Source of the DNA: an uncultured Pseudomonadales bacterium
GTDB lineage: Bacteria; Pseudomonadota; Gammaproteobacteria; Pseudomonadales; Azotimanducaceae
Length of the DNA stretch: 64,000 bases
Direction: 5' to 3'
Assembly (NCBI GenBank): GCA_958296165.1
Contig: OY282447.1
Span: 3,534,001 to 3,598,000, forward strand
Both the position numbers and the translations under genes were made by a program. Shown here one piece after another: positions 44,218 through 53,138 of this stretch. The stretch's first letter is position 1. Every line of letters begins with the position of its first letter. The notes under the pieces were generated by a model that worked only from the letters and a program-made list of their open reading frames with translations, made no database searches and was not told the origin of the DNA.

Positions 44218-44969
44218 GCGATGCCAAGGCTTCGCTCCCGGCAGCGCTGTGGCAGCGCACGCTGCGGCAGATCGTCGACCGTTTCGCGTTGCGCGAAGTG
44301 GCGGGCGAGGACGGCGGCCCCTACCTCGCCTTGCACAGCCACGCCCCGATGTACCAGGGGCGAGTGGGCCAAGTGCGGCTCTTTCGAGGCGGGCCACTGT
44401 TTCAAGTGGTCACTTCCACCATCGTGGTGCCGCCGATTGGTCTAGACTCGCACATGATGTTCGCCTTCACGCCCTCGGACAGCGCCGTGCCGCACTTCAC
44501 GCTGGATTCGGTGCAGGCGGGCGACCAGTACGCTTTTCATCTGGACCTCATCCCGCGCTTGGATCTCGGCGCACATCTCGGCTACATGGACGCGTGCTTC
44601 ACGCCGCTCTCGCCGGCTTTCGACAAGGGCGATACGTTGGCCGGCCTGTCGAAGGCGCAGCTCAGCCCGCGTCAGCACGCCATCATGTCGCCTTGGATGC
44701 TTGCCAAACGGGCCACAGCCGAAGCGTTTGCAGCACTCGATCCGCTGGTGGACGACTACCTGCGGCATTGGTTCGCACTCGTCGAGGGCGGAGTGGACGC
44801 CGCGCTGCTGGAAGGCGTGGATCGCGCCGCGCTGATCGATCGGGACCGCCGCAACAAGGCCATGATCTTCAACCGCGACGTCGACAAAGTGTGGGACCAG
44901 ATCACGCCGCTGGTCGGTGCGGATGCCGCCGAGCGCCAGATCGAACTGTTGCGCCGCACCAGCGCGTGA
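44214..44969 (+). CDS. Red chlorophyll catabolite reductase-like protein B
   Basis: 251 residues. SHMMFAFTPSDSAVPHFTL, then AFHLDLIPRLDLGAHLGYMDACFTPL aligns with protein A (MHLTVSLSSKIDAPHLGL, then YMDFIPRKDLAANPSYMD) and with the same block of plant RCCR. The flanking regions are more diverged than in A. The N-terminus (LPAALWQRTLRQIVDRFALRE) is helical as in bilin reductases. The start lies in the ATGA overlap with the nitrilase-like gene. Likely a second reductase or binding protein for a linear tetrapyrrole-like compound. Confidence 0.62.
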   Translation: MSDAKASLPAALWQRTLRQIVDRFALREVAGEDGGPYLALHSHAPMYQGRVGQVRLFRGGPLFQVVTSTIVVPPIGLDSHMMFAFTPSDSAVPHFTLDSVQAGDQYAFHLDLIPRLDLGAHLGYMDACFTPLSPAFDKGDTLAGLSKAQLSPRQHAIMSPWMLAKRATAEAFAALDPLVDDYLRHWFALVEGGVDAALLEGVDRAALIDRDRRNKAMIFNRDVDKVWDQITPLVGADAAERQIELLRRTSA

Positions 44970-45006
44970 CGCGGCAAGAACCACACTGGCGGGCGACGGG
45001 GCAACC

Positions 45007-46281
45007 ATGACCAAGCTCACCGCCGAACACCTGATTGAGGACTACAGCCCCGCCGAAAGAGCCCTGATCGAGCGCGTGGAGCAGGTGCTGCCGGCGCTCG
45101 AAGCGCATTCCGCGGCCATGGATCAAGACAGTTTCCTCGCCTTGGAGAACGTCGAGACGCTGCGCGACGCCGGGCTGCTCGGCCTCGTCGTGCCCGATGC
45201 CTACAATGGCTTGGGCGGCAACCTGCGCGTTTGGGCTGGCGCTTGCTTCGCCATCGGCACGGTTTGTCCTTCCACCGCGCTCGCATATTTCTTCCATCTC
45301 ACGTCCACATCCCGCGGCACGCTGTCGCTCAAGGCGCTGGATGCTGGCTTGTTCGACAAAGCCGAGGCGCCGCTGGTGCGCGCGTTCGCCGAAAAGGTGC
45401 TCTACGCCATGGGCCGAGAGCGCAAGTGGCTCGCCAACTTCGCCAGCGAGTCGGTGAAATCGGAGGCCGCCGCCATCACCATCAACACAACGGCCACCAA
45501 GGTTGCCGGCGGCTGGTCGCTGCGCGGCACCAAGTCCTTCGGCTGCGCGACCGGCATCGCGGATCGCTATCTGGTCACCGCAGGGCTCGCCGACGTTGAC
45601 GGCGCAAACGGTCTGTGCCTGTTCCTCGTGAACCGCGACGCGCCTGGAACGCGCGGGCGCATCCGCTGGAACGCGCTCGGCATGCGCGGCTCCGCTACCG
45701 AAGGCTTGGTGCTGGAGGATGTTTTCGTCGCCGACGAGGACGCCTTGGCCATCCCCGGCGCGTTCGTGAAGATGTGCTCGCAGAGCCGCACGGGCTACGT
45801 AGGCAACCAAGTGGCAGCATCGAGCATCTATCTCGGCGCCGCCTTCGCGGTGTATCGGGCAGCGATGGAGAACATGCTGAAGCGCAAGTTCGAGGACACC
45901 GGCCGGGCGCTTGCGACCGGCGCCTACCAGCAGCAGATCATCGGCGACATGTACGCAGACCTCAACACTGCGCTGCTCTGGGCGCGCCGCATGATCGAGA
46001 TCGAAACCGCCGAACCGCCCATCGTTCCCGCCGAGGAGGTGATGCCGTTCTGGCGCGTCTGCAAGGGGCAGGTGGCGGAGCACAGCTTCAAGGTCACCCA
46101 GCACGCGCTGAAGCTGGCCGGCACGGCTGGCACGCTGTTCGGCACGCCGTTCTCGCGGGCGCTGCGCGATGTGGCGATGGGTTTGGTGCAGGCGTTTCCG
46201 GCCGAACGCGGGCGTCTCGAAGCGGCGCGCATGCTGATCGGCGACGCCGAGCAGACGTCTTTCGGAACTGGTAGGGCCTAG
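45007..46281 (+). CDS. Acyl-CoA dehydrogenase-like flavoprotein
   Basis: 424 residues. The N-terminal helical domain includes ETLRDAGLLGLVVPDAYNGLGGNLRVW. The middle beta domain has KVAGGWSLRGTKSFGCATGIADRYLVTAG and GRIRWNALGMRGSATEGLVLEDVFV. The C-terminal helical domain has RTGYVGNQVAASSIYLGAA. It may oxidise an acyl-CoA or act as a related flavin-dependent monooxygenase (HpaB/DszC type), which shares the fold. A CoA transferase in the same operon favours the acyl-CoA reading. The ATG at 45007 is preceded by a weak GGGG site. Confidence 0.8.
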   Translation: MTKLTAEHLIEDYSPAERALIERVEQVLPALEAHSAAMDQDSFLALENVETLRDAGLLGLVVPDAYNGLGGNLRVWAGACFAIGTVCPSTALAYFFHLTSTSRGTLSLKALDAGLFDKAEAPLVRAFAEKVLYAMGRERKWLANFASESVKSEAAAITINTTATKVAGGWSLRGTKSFGCATGIADRYLVTAGLADVDGANGLCLFLVNRDAPGTRGRIRWNALGMRGSATEGLVLEDVFVADEDALAIPGAFVKMCSQSRTGYVGNQVAASSIYLGAAFAVYRAAMENMLKRKFEDTGRALATGAYQQQIIGDMYADLNTALLWARRMIEIETAEPPIVPAEEVMPFWRVCKGQVAEHSFKVTQHALKLAGTAGTLFGTPFSRALRDVAMGLVQAFPAERGRLEAARMLIGDAEQTSFGTGRA

Positions 46282-46298
46282 GCGCGGACGAGCGGGGC

Positions 46299-46907
46299 AT
46301 GGATCTGGCGCGCCGACACTTGGGTTTGGGATCGCGCCCGGCGCTGATCCTGGTCGATCTCATCAATGGCTTTACGGACCCGGACTGCCCGCTCGGCAGC
46401 GAGAACAGCGCCGTGGTCGCCGCCAACGCCGCCTTGCTGGCGTGCTTTCGGCGCCGAGCGTTGCCGATATTCTTCACCACCGTGGTGTACTCGAACGACC
46501 GCCAAGCCACCGTGTTCCGGCGCCGTCTGGCCGCTCTGAACGTGCTGCGTCCGGGCACCCGCTGGGTGCAGGTCGATTCGGCGTTGACGCCCCGCGCCGA
46601 CGAGCCGGTGATCGAGAAGCAGGGTGCAAGCGCCTTCTTCGGCACGGATCTGCACGAGCGTCTGAGGACGGCTGCGGCCGATTCGCTGGTTGTAACGGGG
46701 CTTACGACGAGCGGTTGCGTACGGGCAACGGCGGTGGACGGACTGCAGCACGACTATCGCGTGGTGGTGCCGCGCGAGGCGGTAGGCGACCGCAATGCCG
46801 CCGCCCACGCAGCCAATCTGTTCGATCTGGACGCCAAGTACGCGGATGTGGTCTCGGTTGCGGAACTGTTCGAGCTGATGGCCGAGCCGACCGCCGTCAC
46901 CCAGTGA
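46299..46907 (+). CDS. Isochorismatase-family amidohydrolase
   Basis: 202 residues with the cysteine-hydrolase triad Asp20 (LVDLINGF), Lys107 (VIEKQGASAFFG) and Cys140 (TTSGCVRATAVDG). N-carbamoylsarcosine amidase and maleamate amidohydrolase (NicF) have this form; FFTTVVYSNDRQATVFRRRLAALNVLRPGT resembles those more than isochorismatase. It would release ammonia from an amide such as maleamate. It is followed within 14 bases by an FAD monooxygenase, as in nicotinate degradation clusters. Confidence 0.83.
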   Translation: MDLARRHLGLGSRPALILVDLINGFTDPDCPLGSENSAVVAANAALLACFRRRALPIFFTTVVYSNDRQATVFRRRLAALNVLRPGTRWVQVDSALTPRADEPVIEKQGASAFFGTDLHERLRTAAADSLVVTGLTTSGCVRATAVDGLQHDYRVVVPREAVGDRNAAAHAANLFDLDAKYADVVSVAELFELMAEPTAVTQ

Positions 46908-46920
46908 CGGCCATCACGCA

Positions 46921-48114
46921 ATGACCGCGCAGGATCCCGTCGTGATCGCTGGCGCCGGCCCTGCCGGGGCGACGTTGGCACTGTATCTGGCGCAGCACGG
47001 CGTCCCGGTTCTGCTGCTGGAACGAGAAGCCGCCTTGCCGAAGGATCTGCGCGCTTCCACCTTCCATCCGCCGTCGCTGGAGATGCTGAACGAATTGGGC
47101 GTGGCGGCGCCGATGATCGCGCTTGGTTTGATCGTCGATCGCTACCAATACCGCGATCGGGGCACCGGCGAAGTGGCGGAGTTCGACATGTCGGTGATCG
47201 CGGACGAAACGCTGTTCCCCTACCGCTTGCAGCTGGAGCAGTACGAGCTGACGGCGATCATCGAGCGCGTGCTGCGCCGCTACGCTTGTGCCGAACTGCG
47301 GTTCGGCCACGACGTCACAGATTTCGAGCAGGATGCCGATGGCGTGTCCGTGGCCGTAACGACGCCTGCCGGCCGCCAGACCCTGCGCGGCAGCTTTCTG
47401 GTCGGTGCCGACGGCGCATCGAGCAACGTGCGCAAGGCGGCCGGCATCGGCTTCGGCGGCTTCACCTACCACGAGAAGTTCCTGGTGGCATCCACCGACT
47501 TCGCCTTCGAGCAGGTGTTCGAAGATCTTTCGTGGGTGAACTACGTCGCCGACGCCGAAGATTGGTGCGTGATGCTGCGCACCGACAAAGCCTGGCGCGT
47601 GTTGTGGCCGGTGGACGCGGCCAGCAACGCCGAGGCCGAGCGGGAGCTGGGCGATGCGGCGCTGCAAGAACGCCTGCATCGCCTGCACGACAAGCCCGGC
47701 GACTATCGCATTCGTCACCGCACTCTGTACGATGTTCACCAACGGGTGGCGCGGACCTACGTTAAGGGCCGCGTGGCGCTGGTGGGCGATGCTGGCCACA
47801 TCAACAATCCGCTCGGCGGCATGGGCATGAACGGCGGTCTGCACGATGCCTGCAATCTGGGCCGCAAACTGGTGGCGACATGGCGTGGCGGATTGGATCG
47901 CGAAGCGGGCTTGGCCGCCTACGACCGGCAGCGCCGTGAACTGGCGGCGCGGTTCGTGCAGGAACACACCATCGCCAACAAGAGACTGATGGAGTCGTCG
48001 AACGTCGACGTGCAGCGCGAAAGGCAGCGCGATTTGATGGAAAAGGCGAGGGATCCCGAGAAAGCCAAGGCCTTCGTCATGGAGCGCGCCATGATGCACT
48101 GCGCATGGGAATGA
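46921..48114 (+). CDS. FAD-dependent aromatic monooxygenase (PHBH/UbiH type)
   Basis: 397 residues. VVIAGAGPAGATLALYLAQHG (FAD dinucleotide fold), LVGADGASSNVRKAAGIGF (DG motif) and GRVALVGDAGHINNPLGGMGMNGGLHDACNLGRKL (GD motif) define a group A flavin monooxygenase. It hydroxylates an activated ring with NAD(P)H and oxygen. NicC and maleimide-pathway enzymes are relatives. It is transcribed with the amidohydrolase and CoA transferase, 13 bases apart. Confidence 0.87.
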   Translation: MTAQDPVVIAGAGPAGATLALYLAQHGVPVLLLEREAALPKDLRASTFHPPSLEMLNELGVAAPMIALGLIVDRYQYRDRGTGEVAEFDMSVIADETLFPYRLQLEQYELTAIIERVLRRYACAELRFGHDVTDFEQDADGVSVAVTTPAGRQTLRGSFLVGADGASSNVRKAAGIGFGGFTYHEKFLVASTDFAFEQVFEDLSWVNYVADAEDWCVMLRTDKAWRVLWPVDAASNAEAERELGDAALQERLHRLHDKPGDYRIRHRTLYDVHQRVARTYVKGRVALVGDAGHINNPLGGMGMNGGLHDACNLGRKLVATWRGGLDREAGLAAYDRQRRELAARFVQEHTIANKRLMESSNVDVQRERQRDLMEKARDPEKAKAFVMERAMMHCAWE

Positions 48115-48127
48115 ACGGGGCCGCTTC

Positions 48128-49360
48128 ATGACGCACGAGCGCGAACCGGATGGCGGCGCGAACGCCGCGCGCTTGCCGCTTGCGGACGTGGTGGTCGTGG
48201 AGTTCTCGCACATGGTGATGGGCCCCGCGGCCGGCGTGGTTTTCGCCGACTTAGGCGCGGACGTCACCAAGGTGGAGCCGCTCGGCGGCGACAACACGCG
48301 CCGCTTGAAAGGGTCCGGCGGCGGCTACTTCGCCATGTACAACCGCAACAAGCGCAGTTTGTGCGTGGATCTGAAGAACGCCGAGGGGAGGGCGCTGGTG
48401 CATCGTTTGGTGGACCGCGCCGATGTCGTCATCGAGAACTTCCGCCCCGGAGCGATGGAGAAGCTCGGCTTCGGCTACCCCGAACTCGCCGCCCGCAACG
48501 AACGCCTCATCTATTGCAGCCTCAAGGGCTTCCTGCAAGGGCCTTACGAGCATCGGGCCGCGCTCGATGAAGTGACGCAGATGATGGGCGGGCTGGCCTA
48601 CATGACCGGGTTGCCGGGGCGACCGATGCGCGCCGGCTCGTCGGTGGTGGACATCACCGGCGGCATGTTCGGCGTCATCGCCGTATTGGCCGCGCTGAAT
48701 GAACGCCGCGCCACCGGCCGTGGCCAGCTCGTCACCAGCGCGCTGTTCGAGACGACGGCGTTTCTGGTGGGCCAGCACATGGCGCAGCAAGCGGCACTCG
48801 GCGAGGAGCCGCCGCCGATGTCCGTGCGCCGCTCCGCATGGGGCGTGTACGACCTGTTCTCCTGCGCTGGCGCCGAGCAGATATTCGTAGCTATCGTCAG
48901 CGACACCCAATGGCGCGCCTTCTGCGAGCGGTTTCCGACCAAGCTGGCGTCTCTAGCCGCAGATCCAACGCTCGATACCAACCGCGGCCGCGTCGACAAC
49001 CGCGACCGCCTGCTGCCGGCGCTTACGGCGCTGTTTGGCGAACTCGCGCTGGCGGAGGCGTTGGCCGCGCTGGAGAGCGCTGGCGTGCCGTTCGCCGAAA
49101 TCCGCAAGCCGGCCGATCTGTTCGACGATCCGCACCTCGGCGCGAATGGCTTGATGGAACTGCACGTCGCCGACGGCGACCGGCAGGGCACTCTGGCGCG
49201 CCTGCCGAAACTGCCGCTGGAGATGGATGGCCGACGCCTCGGCAAGCGCTTGGACATTCCGCGCGCCGGAGAGCATTCGCAGGAAGCGGCCAAGCGATCC
49301 GGCTGCGCCGAAACGCTGATTGACGATCTCGTTCGCCGCGGCGTCATTAAGGACGCCTGA
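48128..49360 (+). CDS. Class III CoA transferase (CaiB/BaiF family)
   Basis: 410 residues. PLADVVVVEFSHMVMGPAAGVVFADLGADVTKVEPLGGDNTRR is the family's N-terminus; YFAMYNRNKRSLCVDLKNAEGRALVHRLVDRADVVIENFRPGAMEKLGFGYPEL and GLPGRPMRAGSSVVDITGGMFG follow. The Asp of this last segment lies where the catalytic Asp is. It would transfer CoA to a carboxylic acid produced by the upstream hydrolases, making a substrate for the acyl-CoA dehydrogenase-like protein. Last gene of the six-gene run. Confidence 0.88.
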   Translation: MTHEREPDGGANAARLPLADVVVVEFSHMVMGPAAGVVFADLGADVTKVEPLGGDNTRRLKGSGGGYFAMYNRNKRSLCVDLKNAEGRALVHRLVDRADVVIENFRPGAMEKLGFGYPELAARNERLIYCSLKGFLQGPYEHRAALDEVTQMMGGLAYMTGLPGRPMRAGSSVVDITGGMFGVIAVLAALNERRATGRGQLVTSALFETTAFLVGQHMAQQAALGEEPPPMSVRRSAWGVYDLFSCAGAEQIFVAIVSDTQWRAFCERFPTKLASLAADPTLDTNRGRVDNRDRLLPALTALFGELALAEALAALESAGVPFAEIRKPADLFDDPHLGANGLMELHVADGDRQGTLARLPKLPLEMDGRRLGKRLDIPRAGEHSQEAAKRSGCAETLIDDLVRRGVIKDA

Positions 49361-49407
49361 CGTTTGGCTTGGCGCAGAGGGAACCGAACCGCTCGCGCCG
49401 CTACGGC

Positions 49408-51123
49408 CTAGTCAGGGCCACCGCCTTTCTCCGGCACATAGTGACGTTCGCTCACCGGGCGCATCAGCGCATTCGCCACCAGCGCCATCAACAGCAGGCC
49501 CACCATCAGAAACATCGTCGAGTTGTACAGCGACGCGCCCGGATGCGGCACGCCTTCGGGCGCTATGTCCATCAGCTTGGCCACTGTTACGGTCTTCTCC
49601 CGTATCAACAGTTCCAGCTGGTCGATGCCGGCGCCGAATCGTTCCCGGAATGTCTCAGGGTTGGCTTGGCCGGCTAGGTCGCGGATCGCTCGGATCTCGG
49701 CCCGTTGCCGCAGCGTGGTGATCGCCAACGGCCCGAGCAACCCGGCCGCGCTCCAGGCGGTTAGCAGTCTGCCGTGAATGCCTCCCGCGAAACGCGAGCC
49801 GAACACGTCCGCCAAGTAGGCCGGAATGGTGGCGAACCCGCCGCCGTACATCGTGAATATCAGCATCGTTGCCGCATAGAAATAGACCAGCCAGACCACT
49901 GATGGGCTGACGCTGACCTGGTGGGCTGCGAGCGGAATGGATAGGTACAGGACGCTTCCCAGAGCAAAGAATATCCAGTACGTGCGCTTGCGCCCCAGAT
50001 AGTCCGAAGCGCTGGCCCAGCAAAGCCGTCCACCCATGTTGAACACGCTAATCATCACCACGTAGGTCGCGGCGAAAGCGCCGTCTACTAGGTGTGGCAG
50101 CGTGGAACCGAAGATTTCGGTCATCATCGTCTGGGCCACTCCCAACACGCCGATGCCGGCGGTCACGTTCAGGCATAGCACAAGCCACAGCAAATAGAAC
50201 TGCGGCGTTTTCAACGACTGATTAATGTCTACGTTGCGTCGCGTCATCATGCGCTCTTTTGCCTTGCTCTCGTCCGGCGGTGCCCAGCCGGCCGGCTGCC
50301 AGCCAGGCGGGGGAATGCGGAAGGCGAAGGCCGCCACGGCCATTACCGCGAAATAGGCCACGCCTAGGACGATGAACGTCGCCAGTATGCCCACGCTGCC
50401 CGTTCCGACCAGATACACGCCCTCCGGGCCGGGCACGATCATCTGCGCTACGTCGTGGGCCGCCACGGTGACTACTTCCTGCAGGCCGCCGGCCGTTTCC
50501 GCGAAGCGCCGGCCCTCTATCGTCACCAGTTCCACCTCGGCAACGTCGCCTAGATATTCCGGCGCCCGGTAGAACGCGCGGATCAGAAACTCTTTGAGCG
50601 GCGCCGCGATGATGGCGCCGCCGCCGAAGCCCATGATCGCCAGTCCAGTGGCCATTCCTCGACGGTCGGGAAACCAGCGCAGCAGCGTGCTCACCGGCGA
50701 CACATAGCCGAGGCCCAGGCCGCAGCCGCCCAGCACGCCATAGCCAAGATAGAGCAGCCACAGCTGCTGGGTGTGGATGCCGGCCGCTGCCACCAGAAAG
50801 CCGCCGCCCCAGCACGCCGCCGACACCGCTCCAACCAGGCGCGGCCCCACCCGCTCCAGCCATCGTCCGCCAAAGGCCGCCGCCAGCCCCAGACACACGA
50901 TCGCAACCGTGAAAATCCAGACTACTTGCGAGAGGTTCCAATCCCCGGCGGCGCTGGCAACAACGCCTTGCGTGCGCGTTAGCGGGGCGTTGAATAGGCT
51001 CCAGGCATATACCGAGCCTATGCACAGGTGGATGGCGACCGACGCCGGCGGCGCCAGCCACCGATTGAAGTGGTCGGGAGCGACAGTCCGCTCTTTGGAG
51101 AATATCGTTGCCATCCGATTCAT
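49408..51123 (-). CDS. MFS transporter, oxalate/formate antiporter-like
   Basis: 571 residues, longer than typical. Twelve helices, with FNRWLAPPASVAIHLCIGSVYAWSLFNAPLTR at the N-terminus and RWFPDRRGMATGLAIMGFGGGAIIAAPL, both typical of the OxlT-like (OFA) group. An extra hydrophilic insert of about 70 residues follows helix 6. OFA members exchange carboxylates. Its place between the CoA transferase and the dehydratase genes suggests uptake or efflux of an acid intermediate. An ATG three codons later is an alternative start. Confidence 0.85.
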   Translation of the reverse strand: MNRMATIFSKERTVAPDHFNRWLAPPASVAIHLCIGSVYAWSLFNAPLTRTQGVVASAAGDWNLSQVVWIFTVAIVCLGLAAAFGGRWLERVGPRLVGAVSAACWGGGFLVAAAGIHTQQLWLLYLGYGVLGGCGLGLGYVSPVSTLLRWFPDRRGMATGLAIMGFGGGAIIAAPLKEFLIRAFYRAPEYLGDVAEVELVTIEGRRFAETAGGLQEVVTVAAHDVAQMIVPGPEGVYLVGTGSVGILATFIVLGVAYFAVMAVAAFAFRIPPPGWQPAGWAPPDESKAKERMMTRRNVDINQSLKTPQFYLLWLVLCLNVTAGIGVLGVAQTMMTEIFGSTLPHLVDGAFAATYVVMISVFNMGGRLCWASASDYLGRKRTYWIFFALGSVLYLSIPLAAHQVSVSPSVVWLVYFYAATMLIFTMYGGGFATIPAYLADVFGSRFAGGIHGRLLTAWSAAGLLGPLAITTLRQRAEIRAIRDLAGQANPETFRERFGAGIDQLELLIREKTVTVAKLMDIAPEGVPHPGASLYNSTMFLMVGLLLMALVANALMRPVSERHYVPEKGGGPD

Positions 51124-51457
51124 TGCCGAGCCAGCCCTGTCGGACGGCTAGTTTCGCTTCTGCGACGATGACCGGCTGAGCAAGTAGTCGCAAGCCGCAA
51201 ATGCAAAATTCGCGTGCTTCGGTTCCTAACAAGTTGTGCTAGAGTAGCGCTCGCGCCAGCTTTGCGTTGCAGGTCGCTTGGCGGCTCCTGTGCAGAGCGG
51301 CGCGAAAGTCACGTTTTCGTCCAGCTGTAACCTCCAGATGTCTTTGTCGCTCGCTAATCGCGGGAAGTTTGCGCCCATTGCGTTGGTAGCTGCGTTGGCG
51401 ACGCCGACCGGCGCGTAGGAAGCTGCCGAGCAAGCGTGGTGCGAAGTCACGGTCGGC
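51124..51457. other. Intergenic region
   Basis: About 330 bases between a leftward MFS gene and a rightward unknown gene. I see no convincing gene, repeat or terminator. The reading frame of the following gene stays open back to a TAG near 51415, so that gene's true start could lie in this interval. Confidence 0.4.
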
Positions 51458-52459
51458 TTGGAAGGTGGCCGCCCCGTGGTCGTGAACGCGGTCGTGGTGC
51501 CCAGTCCACGCGCGGCCCTCGCATCACCCGGCAACGTGTTTGAACGTCTTGACCAGGCGATCGCCCGGTTGCAGACAGACATTGACGCGTTGCGGTTGTC
51601 CGCCGAGGCGTCGGACCCCGAGCCGGTGCTGTGGTTGATCGCCGCTGCCCGGCCCAGCCACCTCTACTACACGGCACAGAACCTTTTCTGGAAGGTGCGT
51701 CTTCGTGCCGTCGAGGTGACGAGTGCGCCGTGCGTTGGACCGGATTCGGCGGTCGACGACATCGCCACGCTCGACGTCGTAGTCGACGTCGTCAAGCGTG
51801 CCGACCACGAATTGCGGCGGATGCTGAACGGGGCAGCCGTGGCGGCCAGCGCCGGTGCGCCGATGGCAACGGATGAACCGGCCGCACGCCTGGCCGCAAG
51901 CCTGCTGACGCGCATGTTGGCGGCCAGCCGCCAGCTGGACACGACGTTGCGGATCGAATACGCGCCTAGCGACATCTACGACCGCATCGATGAGGGGCTG
52001 CGGCTGCTTGGCCGTCTCACGGACGAGCCTTTGCCGCCCTTGCCGGCGCCTGGCGGCGCGGAGAGATCCGTGGCGGACGTCTACCTGCGCGTGTTTCGGT
52101 GCCTTCGACTCAGCCAAGTGCTTGAAGTGAAACGGAGCCTGCAAACGGAGCGGGGCAGGAAGTTCGCGCTCTCGCAGTGGCATGGCGTGGACGCCGCGAC
52201 CAACGCGCCCAGCCTGCAAATCGACCCGGCCAAAGGCGCCGACCTCGCCGACGTCGACCGTGCGGATGTGTACGATTTGGCCACGCTGGTGATTGCCCAC
52301 CTGGCGGGCCTCGGCGAAGGCGGCAGCGGCCAAGCGGCGGCTTACGCCCGCCCGCCCGTCGTTACGTCGTCGGACGTGTACCGCTTGGCGAGTGCGCTGG
52401 AGTCGCAACTGTTGAAGATGACGGGCATTACGCCGCGGGCAGGCAGCGATGCAGGCTGA
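51458..52459 (+). CDS. Hypothetical helical protein
   Basis: 333 residues from a TTG; the frame is open about 40 bases further upstream with no better start. The N-terminus is strand-like (VVVNAVVVPSPRA). The rest is helical, with NVFERLDQAIARLQTDIDALRLSAE and SVADVYLRVFRCLRLSQVLEVKRSLQTERGRKFALSQW. No motif or membrane segment is recognised. It converges with leuD-like gene sequence 10 bases away. Its role in the surrounding cluster is unclear. Confidence 0.5.
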   Translation: MEGGRPVVVNAVVVPSPRAALASPGNVFERLDQAIARLQTDIDALRLSAEASDPEPVLWLIAAARPSHLYYTAQNLFWKVRLRAVEVTSAPCVGPDSAVDDIATLDVVVDVVKRADHELRRMLNGAAVAASAGAPMATDEPAARLAASLLTRMLAASRQLDTTLRIEYAPSDIYDRIDEGLRLLGRLTDEPLPPLPAPGGAERSVADVYLRVFRCLRLSQVLEVKRSLQTERGRKFALSQWHGVDAATNAPSLQIDPAKGADLADVDRADVYDLATLVIAHLAGLGEGGSGQAAAYARPPVVTSSDVYRLASALESQLLKMTGITPRAGSDAG

Positions 52460-52468
52460 GCGGGATCG

Positions 52469-53089
52469 TCAGGGCAACTTCGCCCACGGGCAGGCATCGA
52501 ACCGTGTTCTCTCGAAGGCATCGATCCTTGCGCTGGCGGTGAGGGTATAGGCGATGGGGTCCAAGCCCCGCAGCAGGCGCTGGCGGTCGGCCGGGCGAAT
52601 GTCGAAGGCCGCTTCGGTCGCTGCGGTGGTCACCTTGCCGGCCGCAAGGTCTATGGCCAGCAGGTTCTTCTGCGGTGCCGTCTCGACCCAACTGGCCAGC
52701 GCCGAAAGGCGGCCCGCCGGCATCGTTCCCGCCAACAGGCCGTTGGCGGTGCAGTTCTTGCGGAAGATGGCGCCGAAGCTGGGCGCGAAGATCGCCCGGA
52801 TGCCGAAATCCCGTAGCGCCCAGACGGCGTGCTCTCGAGACGAACCGCAGCCGAAATTGTCGCCACTGAGCAGGATGCTCGCGCCAGCGTAGGCGGGTTG
52901 ATTCAGAACGAAGCTTGAGTTCGGCAACCGTGCGCCGACATCCGCGTAGCGCCAGTTGGCGAACAGGCCCGCGCCCAGCCCGCGCTTGGAGACCCGGCGC
53001 ATTTGCTGCGATGGAATGATGGCGTCCGTATCGACGTTGTCGCGCAGCAAGGGAGCGGCAATGCCGCGATGGCACGCAAACGGCTCCAC
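52469..53089 (-). CDS. leuD: LeuD-like isomerase/dehydratase small subunit
   Basis: 206 residues. RDNVDTDAIIPSQQM at the start and LLSGDNFGCGSSREHAVWALRDFGIRAIFAPSFGAIFRKNC define the swivel domain of the isopropylmalate isomerase small subunit. It partners the large subunit 49 bases upstream. No leuA or leuB is near, and the context is catabolic. The pair may therefore act on another diacid, for example as the maleate or citraconate hydratases built from LeuCD homologues. The symbol marks homology only. Confidence 0.85.
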   Translation of the reverse strand: MEPFACHRGIAAPLLRDNVDTDAIIPSQQMRRVSKRGLGAGLFANWRYADVGARLPNSSFVLNQPAYAGASILLSGDNFGCGSSREHAVWALRDFGIRAIFAPSFGAIFRKNCTANGLLAGTMPAGRLSALASWVETAPQKNLLAIDLAAGKVTTAATEAAFDIRPADRQRLLRGLDPIAYTLTASARIDAFERTRFDACPWAKLP

Positions 53090-53138
53090 AGCGTTTACTT
53101 CGCTCCCGCCTCACTCGGCGCCGTTCGGCCCATTACGC

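Noticed and set aside
42493-44397. A 634-codon open frame on the minus strand opposite the nitrilase-like gene
   Set aside because: It is antisense to a gene with clear catalytic motifs and reads as arginine/histidine-rich text without family features; long antisense frames are common in GC-rich DNA.
51226-51582. A 118-codon leftward frame upstream of the hypothetical gene
   Set aside because: It overlaps the start of the better-looking rightward gene and shows no motif or ribosome site.
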